Origin: Corynebacterium sp. p3-SID1241
GTDB taxonomy: Bacteria > Actinomycetota > Actinomycetes > Mycobacteriales > Mycobacteriaceae
Assembly: GCA_025144025.1 (NCBI GenBank)
Contig: JALXWS010000001.1
Span: 1 to 64,000 of the forward strand
DNA: 64,000 nt
Direction of reading: 5' to 3'
This document shows, in pieces, positions 18,801 through 26,280 of this stretch. Positions within the stretch are counted from its first letter, which is position 1. Each line of letters starts with the position of its first letter. The translations under genes and the position numbers were made by a program. Under the pieces are notes generated by a model. It ran no database searches, was not told the DNA's origin, and saw nothing but the letters and a program-made list of their open reading frames with translations.

Positions 18801-18942
18801 TTACCTTCCAGGTGCCGGATTCGGGCAGGTCAACCGACCAGCTCCGGGCCGTGGCGGACGGAGTACGGGGAACGAGGCGCACCTGCGGGGACGGTGGAAG
18901 GACCACTCCCGCGCGGGCGGCGGAATGGGGATCGTATGTCAC
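15799..18942 (-). CDS. adnA: AdnA: partner motor-nuclease subunit of AdnAB, degenerate Walker A
   Basis: A 1047-residue protein with UvrD-like fold and RecB-type nuclease. Motifs III (GGDADQSVFAFRGA) and VI (TTRHRKRLL) are present, but Walker A reads GAAGTGVS (49-56) with Val55 replacing the lysine, and Walker B is DDAQ. The nuclease has YLVVDLKTGRST (about 926). A likely iron-sulfur staple is formed by one Cys near residue 802 (LLNCPLKAVL) and the C-terminal CxxCx5C near 1024-1033. AdnA therefore looks nuclease-competent but ATPase-impaired. It overlaps the upstream TIGR02569 gene by four bases (ATGA). Confidence 0.92.
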   Translation of the reverse strand: MTYDPHSAARAGVVLPPSPQVRLVPRTPSATARSWSVDLPESGTWKVTGAAGTGVSSFLIDTVIHALDKARETGADPSGILVIAPSKESGARLRRELSERLEDYAAQSSMVRSVHSLAFALLRTAAEEELRLITGAEQDAVIRELLAGQAEDGHGSWPAEMRPALEYVGFARQLRDFLLRSIERGLGPDDLERLGSEYGRPMWSAAGEFLREYERVQLLSRSHSYSAAELVTAVLQRPQLLREHPFHTIIVDDAQLLDPTAGELIRELAPHAQLVVVGGDADQSVFAFRGASSRFLREFPAEHEIELTEPHRTLLPACISIVDSEGRLRDVVANTVRRRHLEDGVQWRDIAVIVRSTGDIGQMRRTLLAAGVPVHINPTDVVLAEQRLVSAVLLALRALEEDLSNSELEELLTGPVGGADPVTLRRLIRGLRRWDSNARGIDSLRGLLYGELPDFNGQLTEREFSILERVRAVLRAGREALASGASVEEILWAVWSATELDNRLQASALRGGATGSQADRDLDAMMSLFDAAGDYVERRPDSPLRAFLTHITEQELPTGVRDRRTAMPQAVEILTAHGAVGCEWDTVIVAGAQEGSWPSLGETGSIFGQEDLIDLLDHDIDPDTPVSHVASRLAEERRLFHVATTRHRKRLLIAAVENPEGDTVAEPSRFIKEFAGRGVDVPGQAARRQAKRELRRSQLPRELGLDVPEPAPVSVRDGLEVDPLDVAVLSVPSFVAQLRRVVTNLESGEVERRQAARQLARLAAADIPGAHPEQWWSARSVAAEVPLHTTGSLSPSRVEALLNCPLKAVLGNVAEDPSTEERLLRGTLAHAFFEAIGRGMDAEKAKLLVMEAFERIQDVPQWQLRFKLDEFSTLLDRAREWARQSEVNQELAGVEIPVGVHVGGGVRIGGYMDRLLRDEEGNYLVVDLKTGRSTPAKKEGEDHVQLMTYQLALAHGAFDGHQVHDGEGMPRKGGVLVYPGVTTKKIGEIWQSDKSPEALEDFAALLPPLVEEMRGPRITARTNKDCDKCPIRSICPVQEEGRMTTDA

Positions 18943-19724
18943 CGCTCCAGTATGGCAGATGCCTGCGACACCAGATGCTGTTCCACCCGTTCAATATACG
19001 AACGCGTGTTTGAGCGAGAGGTGGGATGCAGGTCATTAATGTGGCGCCGGTACGATACCGCGCGCAGAAGCAGCTCCTGCATACCAGGCACGTGGCTAAA
19101 ACGCTGACAGATTCCATCATCTACCGCTTGAGCGATAAGCCCATCCACTATGACTAGGGCCGCGCCCCACCCGGCAGGGCGCGGGGATTCGCTAGGGACC
19201 AATTCCACGATCCCCGGCGGGTTGGTCCCGTGGTAGACCGTGGTGGCTAGCAGTGCGGTGTGGGCGGGGATAAGGGGGACGTCGACAAGCAAAGTTGGCC
19301 GGTAGGCCTCTCCTGTTTCTTCCCAAGCGGAGCGTTCAGCGCGAGCAAAGTCATCGCTACGCTGCCCGTTAGGCAGGGACACTTCCGCCATCGCTGCATC
19401 AAGCCGCAGGGCCATCTGCGCGGTTTCATCAATGCGCCCACGAACCTTGCCAGGAATAAACTGAGTAGCCTTCCAGCCCGCGGCCGTATGCCGGCCATCG
19501 CTAGACAGCACAGGCCGGGAAACCCGCGCGCCCTGTACGCTCAGACGCTCGCGTACTTTGGCAGACCATGCAGCAAAGGGGCCGGCTTGGGAATAAACCA
19601 CGTCACCAACCTTGATGCCGTTATCCCACACTGGACCCAATTGATCGCCTTGGACGCGGCGGGTACCGGCGGCACCGGTTTCCGCATGGAAGGCGCTTAA
19701 AACATACTCTGGGGGAAGCGGCAT
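18939..19724 (-). CDS. TIGR02569 family protein
   Basis: A 261-residue actinobacterial protein of the TIGR02569 family, located as in mycobacteria between the DUF3152 gene and adnA. The N-terminal half (SSDGRHTAAGWKATQFIPG, then RIDETAQMALRLDAAM) resembles the small lobe of aminoglycoside-phosphotransferase-like kinases, but no convincing catalytic loop is visible. The function is unknown. A strong AGGAG lies six bases before the ATG. Its stop overlaps the adnA start, so it is probably co-transcribed with adnAB, which hints at a link to that complex without proving it. Confidence 0.75.
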   Translation of the reverse strand: MPLPPEYVLSAFHAETGAAGTRRVQGDQLGPVWDNGIKVGDVVYSQAGPFAAWSAKVRERLSVQGARVSRPVLSSDGRHTAAGWKATQFIPGKVRGRIDETAQMALRLDAAMAEVSLPNGQRSDDFARAERSAWEETGEAYRPTLLVDVPLIPAHTALLATTVYHGTNPPGIVELVPSESPRPAGWGAALVIVDGLIAQAVDDGICQRFSHVPGMQELLLRAVSYRRHINDLHPTSRSNTRSYIERVEQHLVSQASAILER

Positions 19725-19733
19725 CCTTAACTC

Positions 19734-20672
19734 CTATTCGGGTTGGTGGGGATCCTTATTATCCGGGTTGGGATACGGCCACGGGTTGGACACACAGGTT
19801 ACGTCTTCATCAGGATAGACCTCGCTCGGCTTTCGGTCGTGCAATTCCTTGTTGTTGAGATCCAAAGTCTGCTGCATCATGATCGGCGCTAGCTTGCCTT
19901 GGCCGCCGCACGGCTGGTGGGAGGCGTAGCCAATTGCGTGCCCCAACTCATGGTTGATGACGTACTGACGATAATTGCCCATATCACCCTCAAAAGGCGT
20001 AGCTCCGCGCACCCAACGAGCTTCATTGATAATCGTGGTGGACTCGCCAGTAATAGTGGTGTGACACGAGGTTTCCGTTTCGATCTTCTCGCCACACCGC
20101 TCTGCGGCCGTACCCAAGGAGGTCAGCTGAATACGGGTATCCGGTTCCGCATCGGAAGCAACGTGCTCAAACTCGAAGTCCTTGTGCGCCGTCCAGCCGC
20201 GTGGATCAGAAAGGGTAGCTTCTACCATGGCGGCAAAAGACTCATCGCCGCCATACGGCGCGGTATTGATGCCGTCTTCTACCTCGATGGAATAGCGCAC
20301 TTTCTGCTTGCCGCCCTTACCGGCCACAGCACCGGGCTCGCCTACTTGGTGAAAAGTGCCTTTTCCCTCCTTGGTAAACACACCGCCGGGCGGCATCTCA
20401 TCAATTTCTCGTTTCACCGCTGCCGCATCGGCCGGATCAGGTCCGACCATTTCCTGGCTCGAAGGGGCGGCCGCAGTAGTTTCAGCCGCCTCCTCTTCTG
20501 AGGAAGAAGCAGTAGCAATATCGACGATGAACCAGATGGTCAAGGCGATCATGAGGGGGATAGCCACCACACGCCACCAGCCATATTGACGCGCAAACCG
20601 GACCACCGCATTCTGGTGGTCCGGCGTGTGGCCTTGGCTCCGGTGAGCGTGGCGAGTCTCCCTATTTTCCAT
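19734..20672 (-). CDS. DUF3152 membrane-anchored zincin-like protein
   Basis: A 312-residue protein with one membrane segment (about 33-53), a Ser/Ala/Glu linker and an extracytoplasmic DUF3152 domain (Rv3207c type). The zinc site is clear: NHELGHAIGYASH gives His241, Glu242, His245 and His252, a metzincin-like HExxHxxGxxxH that is one residue longer than the usual spacing before the third His. Cys193, Cys203, Cys255 and Cys291 could form disulfides. It ends ten bases before the TIGR02569 start. A TAGCCT hexamer eight bases before the ATG suggests a leaderless message. Substrate unknown. Confidence 0.85.
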   Translation of the reverse strand: MENRETRHAHRSQGHTPDHQNAVVRFARQYGWWRVVAIPLMIALTIWFIVDIATASSSEEEAAETTAAAPSSQEMVGPDPADAAAVKREIDEMPPGGVFTKEGKGTFHQVGEPGAVAGKGGKQKVRYSIEVEDGINTAPYGGDESFAAMVEATLSDPRGWTAHKDFEFEHVASDAEPDTRIQLTSLGTAAERCGEKIETETSCHTTITGESTTIINEARWVRGATPFEGDMGNYRQYVINHELGHAIGYASHQPCGGQGKLAPIMMQQTLDLNNKELHDRKPSEVYPDEDVTCVSNPWPYPNPDNKDPHQPE

Positions 20673-20734
20673 GGGGCTTTAGGCTACCCGTTTGTAATTA
20701 AAAAAGCTGAATCAGCGATCCTTTGCGCCCCGCC

Positions 20735-20959
20735 TTAAGCACCGGCGAAGCCCACAGCCTGCTTCTTCGCAATGCCTACCTCGACGTAGACCACACGATC
20801 AGTGCGCACGAGGTATTTGCGGCCCTTGTCATCTTCGAGTTCAAGGGTGGAATTATCCGCCAAGGCACTATTGATCTTCTGCGTCAGCTCCGCTTGTTCA
20901 CCAGCGGCGCTAATAACCAGCTCGCGCGCGGTATCTGCGAAGCCAAACTTAATATCCAT
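20735..20959 (-). CDS. DUF3107 family protein
   Basis: A 74-residue protein (Rv3208A/TB9.4 type) of the DUF3107 family, common in actinobacteria and of unknown function. It starts MDIKFGFADTARELVI and contains the charged GRKYLVRTDRVVYVEVG strand pair, consistent with a small alpha/beta fold. The frame is open further upstream, but the ATG at 20959 has a near-perfect AGAGGAGG ribosome site, so I use it. It is divergent from the DEAD helicase gene. Confidence 0.85.
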   Translation of the reverse strand: MDIKFGFADTARELVISAAGEQAELTQKINSALADNSTLELEDDKGRKYLVRTDRVVYVEVGIAKKQAVGFAGA

Positions 20960-21030
20960 GAAGATTCCTCCTCTAGCTAGAGTTTTATTGTCAATGGCCC
21001 CACTATAACCATCCCGGCTACTATCAAGGT

Positions 21031-22356
21031 GTGTCTGACATAAAATCCCAGCCACCGAGCTTCGCGGAACTAGGCGTCGCTGCCGAAATCTGTGATGGTC
21101 TCACTACTCGTGGCATCACGCGTACTTTTGCAATCCAGGAACTAACCCTGCCCATCGCGCTTTCCGGTCAGGACTTGATTGGCCAAGCGCGCACCGGAAT
21201 GGGCAAGACCTATGGCTTTGGCGTGCCGCTTTTGGATCGCGTCTTTGATGATGCCGATATCGAAGAGCTTGATGGCACCCCGCGCGCCCTCGTGGTGGTT
21301 CCCACCCGGGAATTAGCCCAGCAAGTCACGGAAGACCTGCAGGTAGCCGCCGCCCATCTGCCGGTACGCCTAGCCTCCATCTACGGTGGCCGTCCCTACG
21401 AGGAGCAGATCAAAAAGCTCAACAGGGGCGTCGATGTTGTCATCGGTACGCCTGGGCGATTAATCGATCTTCACGAGCGTGGCAATCTGCAGCTAGACCG
21501 CGTGGCCATCTTGGTGCTCGATGAGGCTGACGAGATGCTGGATCTGGGCTTTTTGCCCTCGGTGGAGGCTATCCTGCAGGCCTTGGATGGCAATGCACAC
21601 CAGACCATGCTCTTTTCCGCCACGATGCCCGGCGCGATTTTGACGTTAGCCCGCCGGTTTATGAAAAAACCCATCCATATCCGCGCCGAGTCTGGCGAGC
21701 AGGATTTCACCCACTCTTCTACCCGCAAGGTCACCTTCCAAGCCCACCGCATGGATAAGGTTGCCGTCGTCGCACATGCCCTCCAAGCCGCTGGCCGCGG
21801 GCGCACCATCATTTTTACCCGTACCAAGCGCGCGGCCGCCCAGTTGGCCGATGACCTAGCCCGGCGCGGCTTCCACGTGGGAGCCGTCCACGGCGACCTG
21901 GGGCAAAAATCGCGCGAGAAATCACTTCACGCTTTCCGCTCCGGCCAGGTAGATATTTTGGTCGCCACCGATATTGCCGCCCGCGGCATCGATGTGGATG
22001 ATGTCACCCACGTCATCAACTACCAGGTTCCGGATGATCCGATGACCTTTGTCCATCGCATTGGCCGCACGGGGCGCGCCGGCCATACCGGTACCGCTAT
22101 CACCTTGGTGGGCTACGATGAACTGGCCAAATGGCAGGTCATCAACGATGAGTTGGACCTGGGTGAGCCAGAACCGCCGCAGTGGTTCTCCACTTCGCCT
22201 GAATTGGCTCAAGCACTGGATATCCCAACCGGCGTAGAAGAGACCGTTGGGCCTGAGACCAAGGTCGTGGGCCAAGTTCCGGTCCGTGAGAAATCCTCTA
22301 CCCGCACTACCGCGCGCCGCGGCGGATCCCGGCGCCGGCGAGGAGGACGCCGATGA
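21031..22356 (+). CDS. rhlE: DEAD-box RNA helicase, RhlE type
   Basis: A 441-residue DEAD-box helicase. The Q motif (FAELGV ... IQELTLPIAL), motif I ARTGMGKT, PTRELAQQV, GTPGRLIDL, DEAD (VLDEADEMLDLGF), SAT and HRIGRTGRAG are all present. The C-terminus ends in an Arg/Gly-rich tail likely to bind RNA. The residue before the phosphate loop glycine-lysine is Met instead of the usual Ser (TGMGKT). It starts at GTG with TACTAT six bases upstream and no ribosome site, so it may be leaderless. It overlaps the next gene by four bases. Syntenic with Rv3211. Confidence 0.92.
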   Translation: MSDIKSQPPSFAELGVAAEICDGLTTRGITRTFAIQELTLPIALSGQDLIGQARTGMGKTYGFGVPLLDRVFDDADIEELDGTPRALVVVPTRELAQQVTEDLQVAAAHLPVRLASIYGGRPYEEQIKKLNRGVDVVIGTPGRLIDLHERGNLQLDRVAILVLDEADEMLDLGFLPSVEAILQALDGNAHQTMLFSATMPGAILTLARRFMKKPIHIRAESGEQDFTHSSTRKVTFQAHRMDKVAVVAHALQAAGRGRTIIFTRTKRAAAQLADDLARRGFHVGAVHGDLGQKSREKSLHAFRSGQVDILVATDIAARGIDVDDVTHVINYQVPDDPMTFVHRIGRTGRAGHTGTAITLVGYDELAKWQVINDELDLGEPEPPQWFSTSPELAQALDIPTGVEETVGPETKVVGQVPVREKSSTRTTARRGGSRRRRGGRR

Positions 22357-23591
22357 CTAAGACTCCCATTTTGCGCTCCACTCCCGCCGATTGGAAGGCT
22401 ACCGGTATTATCGTCGCGATTTGCGCCATCGCGGTTGGAGGAGCAGCAATTACCGCTAATATCAATCAGGCCCATCTAAGCCAAGCGGCCGTTCCTGGAG
22501 AAAAGGATGCGCCCGTGCTTGCCGACGTCCCCGAAAGCCTCCACGAGGCTTTCAGCCTTCCCAACCAACCAGTACCCGGCCAGTACCGCGCGGTTTCGGC
22601 GCACGGCCTGACCATCACGCATGCGGATCACACGCTCACCGCTACTAATCCGGACGGTTCTAAGGCTTGGAGCTATGAGCGCACGGACGCCGAGCTATGT
22701 TCGTTGTCTACCGCATGGGGGAAGGTCGTAGCTTCCTATAAGACTGGTGTGGGCTGCGGGGATACCGTGGCCATTAACGCCGCCACCGGCGAATACGATG
22801 GCACTCGCAGCGCAATAAACTCGGAAAAGGTCGTTCCTATCTCTTCCAATGACCGGGTAGGAACCGTCTCTACCGACCGCATCGACCTGTGGCGCTCCGA
22901 TATGGTGCGCACAGTGGAATACGGAGCCGTAGAAGCAAAGCAGGAGCCGGAAAAACAACCGCATGAGGACTGCACGTTGAGCTCTGCCCTCACCCGTACC
23001 GAAAACTTAGCTCTGACTGAATCCTGCCCCGATAAACCGGACACAACCTGGCTGCGTTTCCAAGACACGACCCCAGATGACCCCCGTGAGCCGGATATCG
23101 CCGCCGATGTGGATATAGCAAACGACGGGGCTCGGCTTGTTGCCGTGGGACAAAAGGCCGCCGCCGTATACCGCCCAGGGCCCCACCCCACGATTGAGTC
23201 ATATAACAATAAGGGCGAAAAGCTTGACTCCTCCTCAGCAAAGCCTTCTCCGGCCATAGACTCCGGTGCCTCCCCGTTTGCGCCGACGACGGCAGACTTG
23301 CCGCACCATATGACCTGGTTTGACGGTTCCCGGCTCTACCTTTTCACCCCAAGTGACCTCGCGGTGGATCGAATCGTGGAAGATGCCATCGGCACGCCCA
23401 TTGCCGTTGCCGATCACATGCTGGTGCCTACCCAAGAGGGCATTGCTGTAATGAATTGGTCTACGGGCAAAACCGAACGCACGATTGCGGTAGACCGCGG
23501 CGACTATCACGGCCCCGTCTACCTCACCGTGGCGGGTAATACCATCGTTGAAAGCCGCGGCGATAAAGTGGTGGGCCTCAGCGCTACTTAG
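22353..23591 (+). CDS. Membrane-anchored propeller-like protein, Rv3212 family
   Basis: A 412-residue protein with one N-terminal membrane segment (about 14-36) and a large outside domain. Repeating short beta-strand units such as AINAATGEYDGTR and VMNWSTGKTERTI look like PQQ-type beta-propeller blades. It is translationally coupled to the helicase (ATGA overlap), as the homologous pair is in mycobacteria. No catalytic motif is visible and the function is unknown. A strong terminator follows. Confidence 0.75.
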   Translation: MTKTPILRSTPADWKATGIIVAICAIAVGGAAITANINQAHLSQAAVPGEKDAPVLADVPESLHEAFSLPNQPVPGQYRAVSAHGLTITHADHTLTATNPDGSKAWSYERTDAELCSLSTAWGKVVASYKTGVGCGDTVAINAATGEYDGTRSAINSEKVVPISSNDRVGTVSTDRIDLWRSDMVRTVEYGAVEAKQEPEKQPHEDCTLSSALTRTENLALTESCPDKPDTTWLRFQDTTPDDPREPDIAADVDIANDGARLVAVGQKAAAVYRPGPHPTIESYNNKGEKLDSSSAKPSPAIDSGASPFAPTTADLPHHMTWFDGSRLYLFTPSDLAVDRIVEDAIGTPIAVADHMLVPTQEGIAVMNWSTGKTERTIAVDRGDYHGPVYLTVAGNTIVESRGDKVVGLSAT

Positions 23592-23615
23592 CACCGCGCT
23601 CCCCCGTTACAAAAG

Positions 23616-23656
23616 AGCCGCGCCCCGGGCCAACCGGAAAGCGCGGCTTCTTTTTC
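23616..23656 (+). terminator. Intrinsic terminator after the helicase/propeller operon
   Basis: The stem AGCCGCGC (23616-23623) pairs with GCGCGGCT (23641-23648) and is followed by TCTTTTT. Confidence 0.8.
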
Positions 23657-23667
23657 GTACAGCGTGT

Positions 23668-24183
23668 TTAGAACCTCGCCGCTGCCCACTCCGTGGAGGA
23701 GCGTACGAACATCAGCAGGAAGATGACTAGTGCGGCGCTTAACAATGTGACGGCACCTAGCAGCGGTGAACCACCGCTAAACATCTGGAAGGAGCTAGCC
23801 GCCAGAATGAGCTCCACCAAGATAATGGCACCCCTACCCCAACGCTTCCCCTTAACCATGGCCCAAGCTCCGACAATGACGAAGCCGAAGACGATAAAGA
23901 TAAACAGCGCGGTACCTAGCCCCACGAAGCTTCCAGAGCCCGAATCCGACACCATCGAGTCATTCTCCGCGCCAGTCAGCTCTCGCACAATTAGGAAGAT
24001 TCCGAAGCAGATGACCGCAATGGACTGCACCACAGCAAGTCCCGCGGCCACGAGAACGGGCTGAGGCGCGCCCTGTCCGGAGGCTTGCCCATTCGCACTC
24101 TTCTGCCTCTCCGCCCCACGCACGGGGCGCGTAGATCCAGCACTTTGCTTTTTGTTTACCTGCTTTTTCCTCTGCTTAGACAC
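23668..24183 (-). CDS. Four-helix membrane protein with basic N-terminus
   Basis: A 171-residue protein of unknown function. The first 40 residues are strongly basic and polar (MSKQRKKQVNKKQ...), then four hydrophobic segments follow at about 47-70, 85-110, 118-138 and 143-163. It converges on the propeller-protein gene, with a terminator between them. The same kind of small membrane protein is common next to whiB1 in corynebacteria, but I do not recognise a named family. Confidence 0.65.
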   Translation of the reverse strand: MSKQRKKQVNKKQSAGSTRPVRGAERQKSANGQASGQGAPQPVLVAAGLAVVQSIAVICFGIFLIVRELTGAENDSMVSDSGSGSFVGLGTALFIFIVFGFVIVGAWAMVKGKRWGRGAIILVELILAASSFQMFSGGSPLLGAVTLLSAALVIFLLMFVRSSTEWAAARF

Positions 24184-24683
24184 AAACCCACAGTCTACTA
24201 ACCGGCCAGCACCATTTCCTTGTGCGCCACTCAGGTTTCGCGGGGGGGGCAGGGGCTAGCCGGTCAGATTTGACGGTACCTAAGTCAGCACACTCAAGAA
24301 TTTTTGAACAATGCGCCAGTTCAGAGCGTTTCTCACAGGCTTCTTTCAACTCAAATCCTCTGCTAAATGACCCCCACATCTGTTTTGTACACGTGAGGTT
24401 GACCACAATTTCGCCTCTACCCCTAGCGGAGCCTGAGTAAACATGTCATGATTCTGGGGTAGCAAAAAGAAAGAGGACGTAAACCTCTTCTTAACTTGAA
24501 GGAAACTTCAAGTAACCACAATGTGAACCATTGGCGGCGGCGACGCTGGCCCGACCTCGAGACCGGGCCCCACTGCACGCAGACCAGTTCACATAACCAC
24601 CCACCCTAGCATTGGTTGCTTTTCATTTTCGTGAAAAGCGCTTGTGCTTACTGCTGTCGAATTTTTGTTAGGAGATATCAATC
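24184..24683 (+). promoter_or_regulatory. Upstream/leader region of whiB1 with two hairpins
   Basis: About 500 bases without a gene. It holds a G8 run near 24241, then a perfect 8-bp hairpin with a GAAA (GNRA) loop at 24494-24513, then a 6-bp GC stem GGCCCG/CGGGCC (24548-24553 with 24564-24569). The AGGAG before whiB1 is at 24671-24675. Several weak sigma-A-like hexamers occur, but none is convincing, and I see no clear SigH-type GGAA...GTT pair at proper spacing. A long structured leader is likely. Confidence 0.5.
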
Positions 24684-24944
24684 ATGGATTGGCGCCACGA
24701 AGCTGTTTGCCGCGACGAAGACCCCGAGCTGTTCTTCCCAGTAGGCAATTCTGGTCCTGCACTTACCCAAATCGCTAAGGCCAAGCTGGTCTGCAACCGC
24801 TGCCCTGTTGCCTCTTCCTGCCTGAAGTGGGCGCTGGAATCCGGCCTGGACGCCGGTGTCTGGGGCGGCCTGTCTGAAGAGGAGCGCCGCGCCCTCAAGC
24901 GTCGCCGCAACCGTGGCCGTGGCCGCGCTCGCGTTTCCGCTTAA
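24684..24944 (+). CDS. whiB1: WhiB-family Fe-S regulator, WhiB1 type (WhcE in C. glutamicum)
   Basis: An 86-residue WhiB-like protein. The four iron-sulfur cysteines are Cys9, Cys37, Cys40 and Cys46 (CNRCPVASSC), followed by the G[V/I]WGG turn at 58-62 and an Arg/Lys-rich DNA-binding tail (RRALKRRRNRGRGRARV). Such proteins bind a nitric-oxide- and oxygen-sensitive [4Fe-4S] cluster and partner with the primary sigma factor. The short size and RNRGRGRARVSA end match WhiB1. In C. glutamicum the gene near sigH-rshA is called whcE and takes part in the oxidative/heat stress response, which fits this location. Confidence 0.9.
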   Translation: MDWRHEAVCRDEDPELFFPVGNSGPALTQIAKAKLVCNRCPVASSCLKWALESGLDAGVWGGLSEEERRALKRRRNRGRGRARVSA

Positions 24945-25027
24945 TAAGCGGCCCCCAATTTTCGTTTCGGCGCCCTTAGCCGCTACAGTTGAATAAAGTT
25001 CAGATACCCTCAACGAAGGAGTGCGCA

Positions 25028-25102
25028 ATGAGCAAGCGTGGTCGCAAGCGCAAGGATCGCCGCAAGAAGTCCGCTAATCACGGCAAGCGTCCTGGCGCAT
25101 AA
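25028..25102 (+). CDS. 50S ribosomal protein bL37 (24 residues, AURKAIP1/COX24-like)
   Basis: A tiny gene encoding MSKRGRKRKDRRKKSANHGK followed by RPGA. It matches the 24-residue actinobacterial ribosomal protein bL37 first seen in mycobacterial ribosome structures (basic, RGRKKRDRK and NHGKRP signatures). A strong GAAGGAG sits eight bases before the ATG and a strong terminator follows, so it is a genuine independent unit. It lies between whiB1 and rshA. It is too short for normal ORF finders and is easily missed. Confidence 0.88.
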   Translation: MSKRGRKRKDRRKKSANHGKRPGA

Positions 25103-25117
25103 CGCACAGCATTACTC

Positions 25118-25162
25118 AAAGCCCGGTTCCCTCGGTCACTTCGACCGTAGAACCGGGCTTTT
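25118..25162 (+). terminator. Intrinsic terminator after bL37
   Basis: A 12-bp stem AAAGCCCGGTTC (118-129) pairs with GAACCGGGCTTT (150-161) and ends in a short T tract. The loop contains a smaller CGGTC/GACCG hairpin. Confidence 0.85.
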
Positions 25163-25220
25163 GCTATGTCAGACGCAAATCGATGTCGTCTCCTAACTCC
25201 CCGCTTGACCTCTCCGTGCC

Positions 25221-25311
25221 TTAAGTCCAATGTGATCGGGCCGAATTGAACACATTGGGGTCTCAATTCGGCCCTTCCGCCCTCAATTCGGCCCGATCAG
25301 TATGGACTCAA
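25221..25311. repeat. Large imperfect inverted repeat containing three CCGAATTGA copies
   Basis: The arms 25221-25249 and 25283-25311 are about 29 bases each and mostly complementary. The inner 16 (GATCGGGCCGAATTGA and its complement) are perfect. A third copy, TCAATTCGGCCC, lies in the loop at 25263-25274. It sits between the bL37 terminator and the end of rshA. A related palindrome occurs at 55082-55116. It could act as a terminator for rshA or be a dispersed repeat. Confidence 0.7.
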
Positions 25312-25368
25312 ACAAAAAGTTGAAAGATCATGAGACCAGACCCCACCACAGCGGGTGAGTAACAGTGC

Positions 25369-25641
25369 CTACCACGCCGTTTCGATGCGAGTGATTTCCA
25401 CTGAAATGCGGCGACGCAGCGCCTGCGGCGCCTTTGCCTGCCCATTGCAGCAGTTGCGTACTAATGAGCGGACGATCTCTTCGCTCTCGAGGCGCTTTTG
25501 GCAGAAATCGCACTGGGAGATGTGCTCGCGGATGGCTAGTGCGCGGGCATAGGTGGTGGATTCATCGAGAAGCTCGCACAGGAGTGCCTGTACCTCAGGG
25601 GAGCTACACGCACCACAGTTGTGTTCCGTTGCGTGTTCCAT
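25369..25641 (-). CDS. rshA: RshA, zinc-binding anti-sigma factor of SigH
   Basis: A 90-residue anti-sigma factor with the ZAS signature HxxxCxxC: His40, Cys44, Cys47 (HISQCDFC), plus N-terminal HNCGAC. In actinobacteria RshA/RsrA holds SigH until disulfide stress oxidises these cysteines and releases zinc. Its ATG overlaps the sigH stop (TAATG), so production is coupled to SigH at about equal ratio. The C-terminal half is basic and rich in Arg/Glu. Confidence 0.92.
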   Translation of the reverse strand: MEHATEHNCGACSSPEVQALLCELLDESTTYARALAIREHISQCDFCQKRLESEEIVRSLVRNCCNGQAKAPQALRRRISVEITRIETAW

Positions 25642-26252
25642 TACTTCTCCTCCATGTCTGGGTGTTCTAATCCAATGCCTTGTTCTCGTGCCACGTCTTT
25701 CAACGCTTTCCGGAGCAGTTTTCTTCCCCGATGTAGACGAGACATCACGGTACCCAGCGGAGTATCCATGATTTCTGCAATCTCCTTATAGGCAAGGCCT
25801 TCAACATCCGCGTAATAGACCACCATCCGATAATCATCGGGCAAGTCATTCATTGCCTCCGAAATGGTGTCATTCGGCATGTCCTTAAGCGCAGCCACCT
25901 CGGCGGATTCCAAACCAGTGGAATCGTGGCCAGCGGTGGTATAAAGCTGAAAATCACTCAAATCATCGGCCGAAGATTCCGTGGGTCGGCGCTTCGCCTT
26001 GCGGTAAGAGTTGATGTAGTTATTGGTCATAATGCGATACAGCCATGCCTTAAGATTCGTGCCCTGTTTAAAGGAATGAAAGGACTTATAGGCCTTGAGA
26101 TAGGTCTCCTGCACTAGATCCTCAGCATCTTGGGGATTGCGCGTCATGCGCAAGGCTCCGCCATAAAGCTGGTCAACCAAGGGGAGCGCTTCCGATTCAA
26201 AGCGGCGCTGCAGTTCCTTTTCGCTGTTTGTTTCTTTAGCCACAATTTCCAT
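25641..26252 (-). CDS. sigH: ECF sigma factor SigH
   Basis: A 203-residue ECF sigma factor. Region 2 has [20 protein letters not shown] and the basic [20 protein letters not shown] that melts and recognises the -10. Region 4 has [31 protein letters not shown], the -35-binding helix-turn-helix. The frame is open upstream to 26375, but homologues begin near MEIVAKETN, so the ATG at 26252 is chosen. SigH directs the thiol-oxidative and heat stress regulon; the following rshA inhibits it. It is divergent from ybaK across only 28 bases. Confidence 0.93.
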   Translation of the reverse strand: MEIVAKETNSEKELQRRFESEALPLVDQLYGGALRMTRNPQDAEDLVQETYLKAYKSFHSFKQGTNLKAWLYRIMTNNYINSYRKAKRRPTESSADDLSDFQLYTTAGHDSTGLESAEVAALKDMPNDTISEAMNDLPDDYRMVVYYADVEGLAYKEIAEIMDTPLGTVMSRLHRGRKLLRKALKDVAREQGIGLEHPDMEEK

Positions 26253-26280
26253 CCTAACGCGTAGGGCTAGAATCCCAGTC

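Noticed and set aside
24238..24252. G8 run suggesting a 6C-type RNA or a phase-variable tract
   Set aside because: It is not within a coding region and I cannot fold the paired C-rich stem-loops of 6C RNA around it.
24515..24600. TGTGA/TCACA-like half sites before whiB1 as CRP/GlxR operators
   Set aside because: The half sites TGTGA near 24524 and TTCACA near 24588 are too far apart for a CRP-type palindrome.
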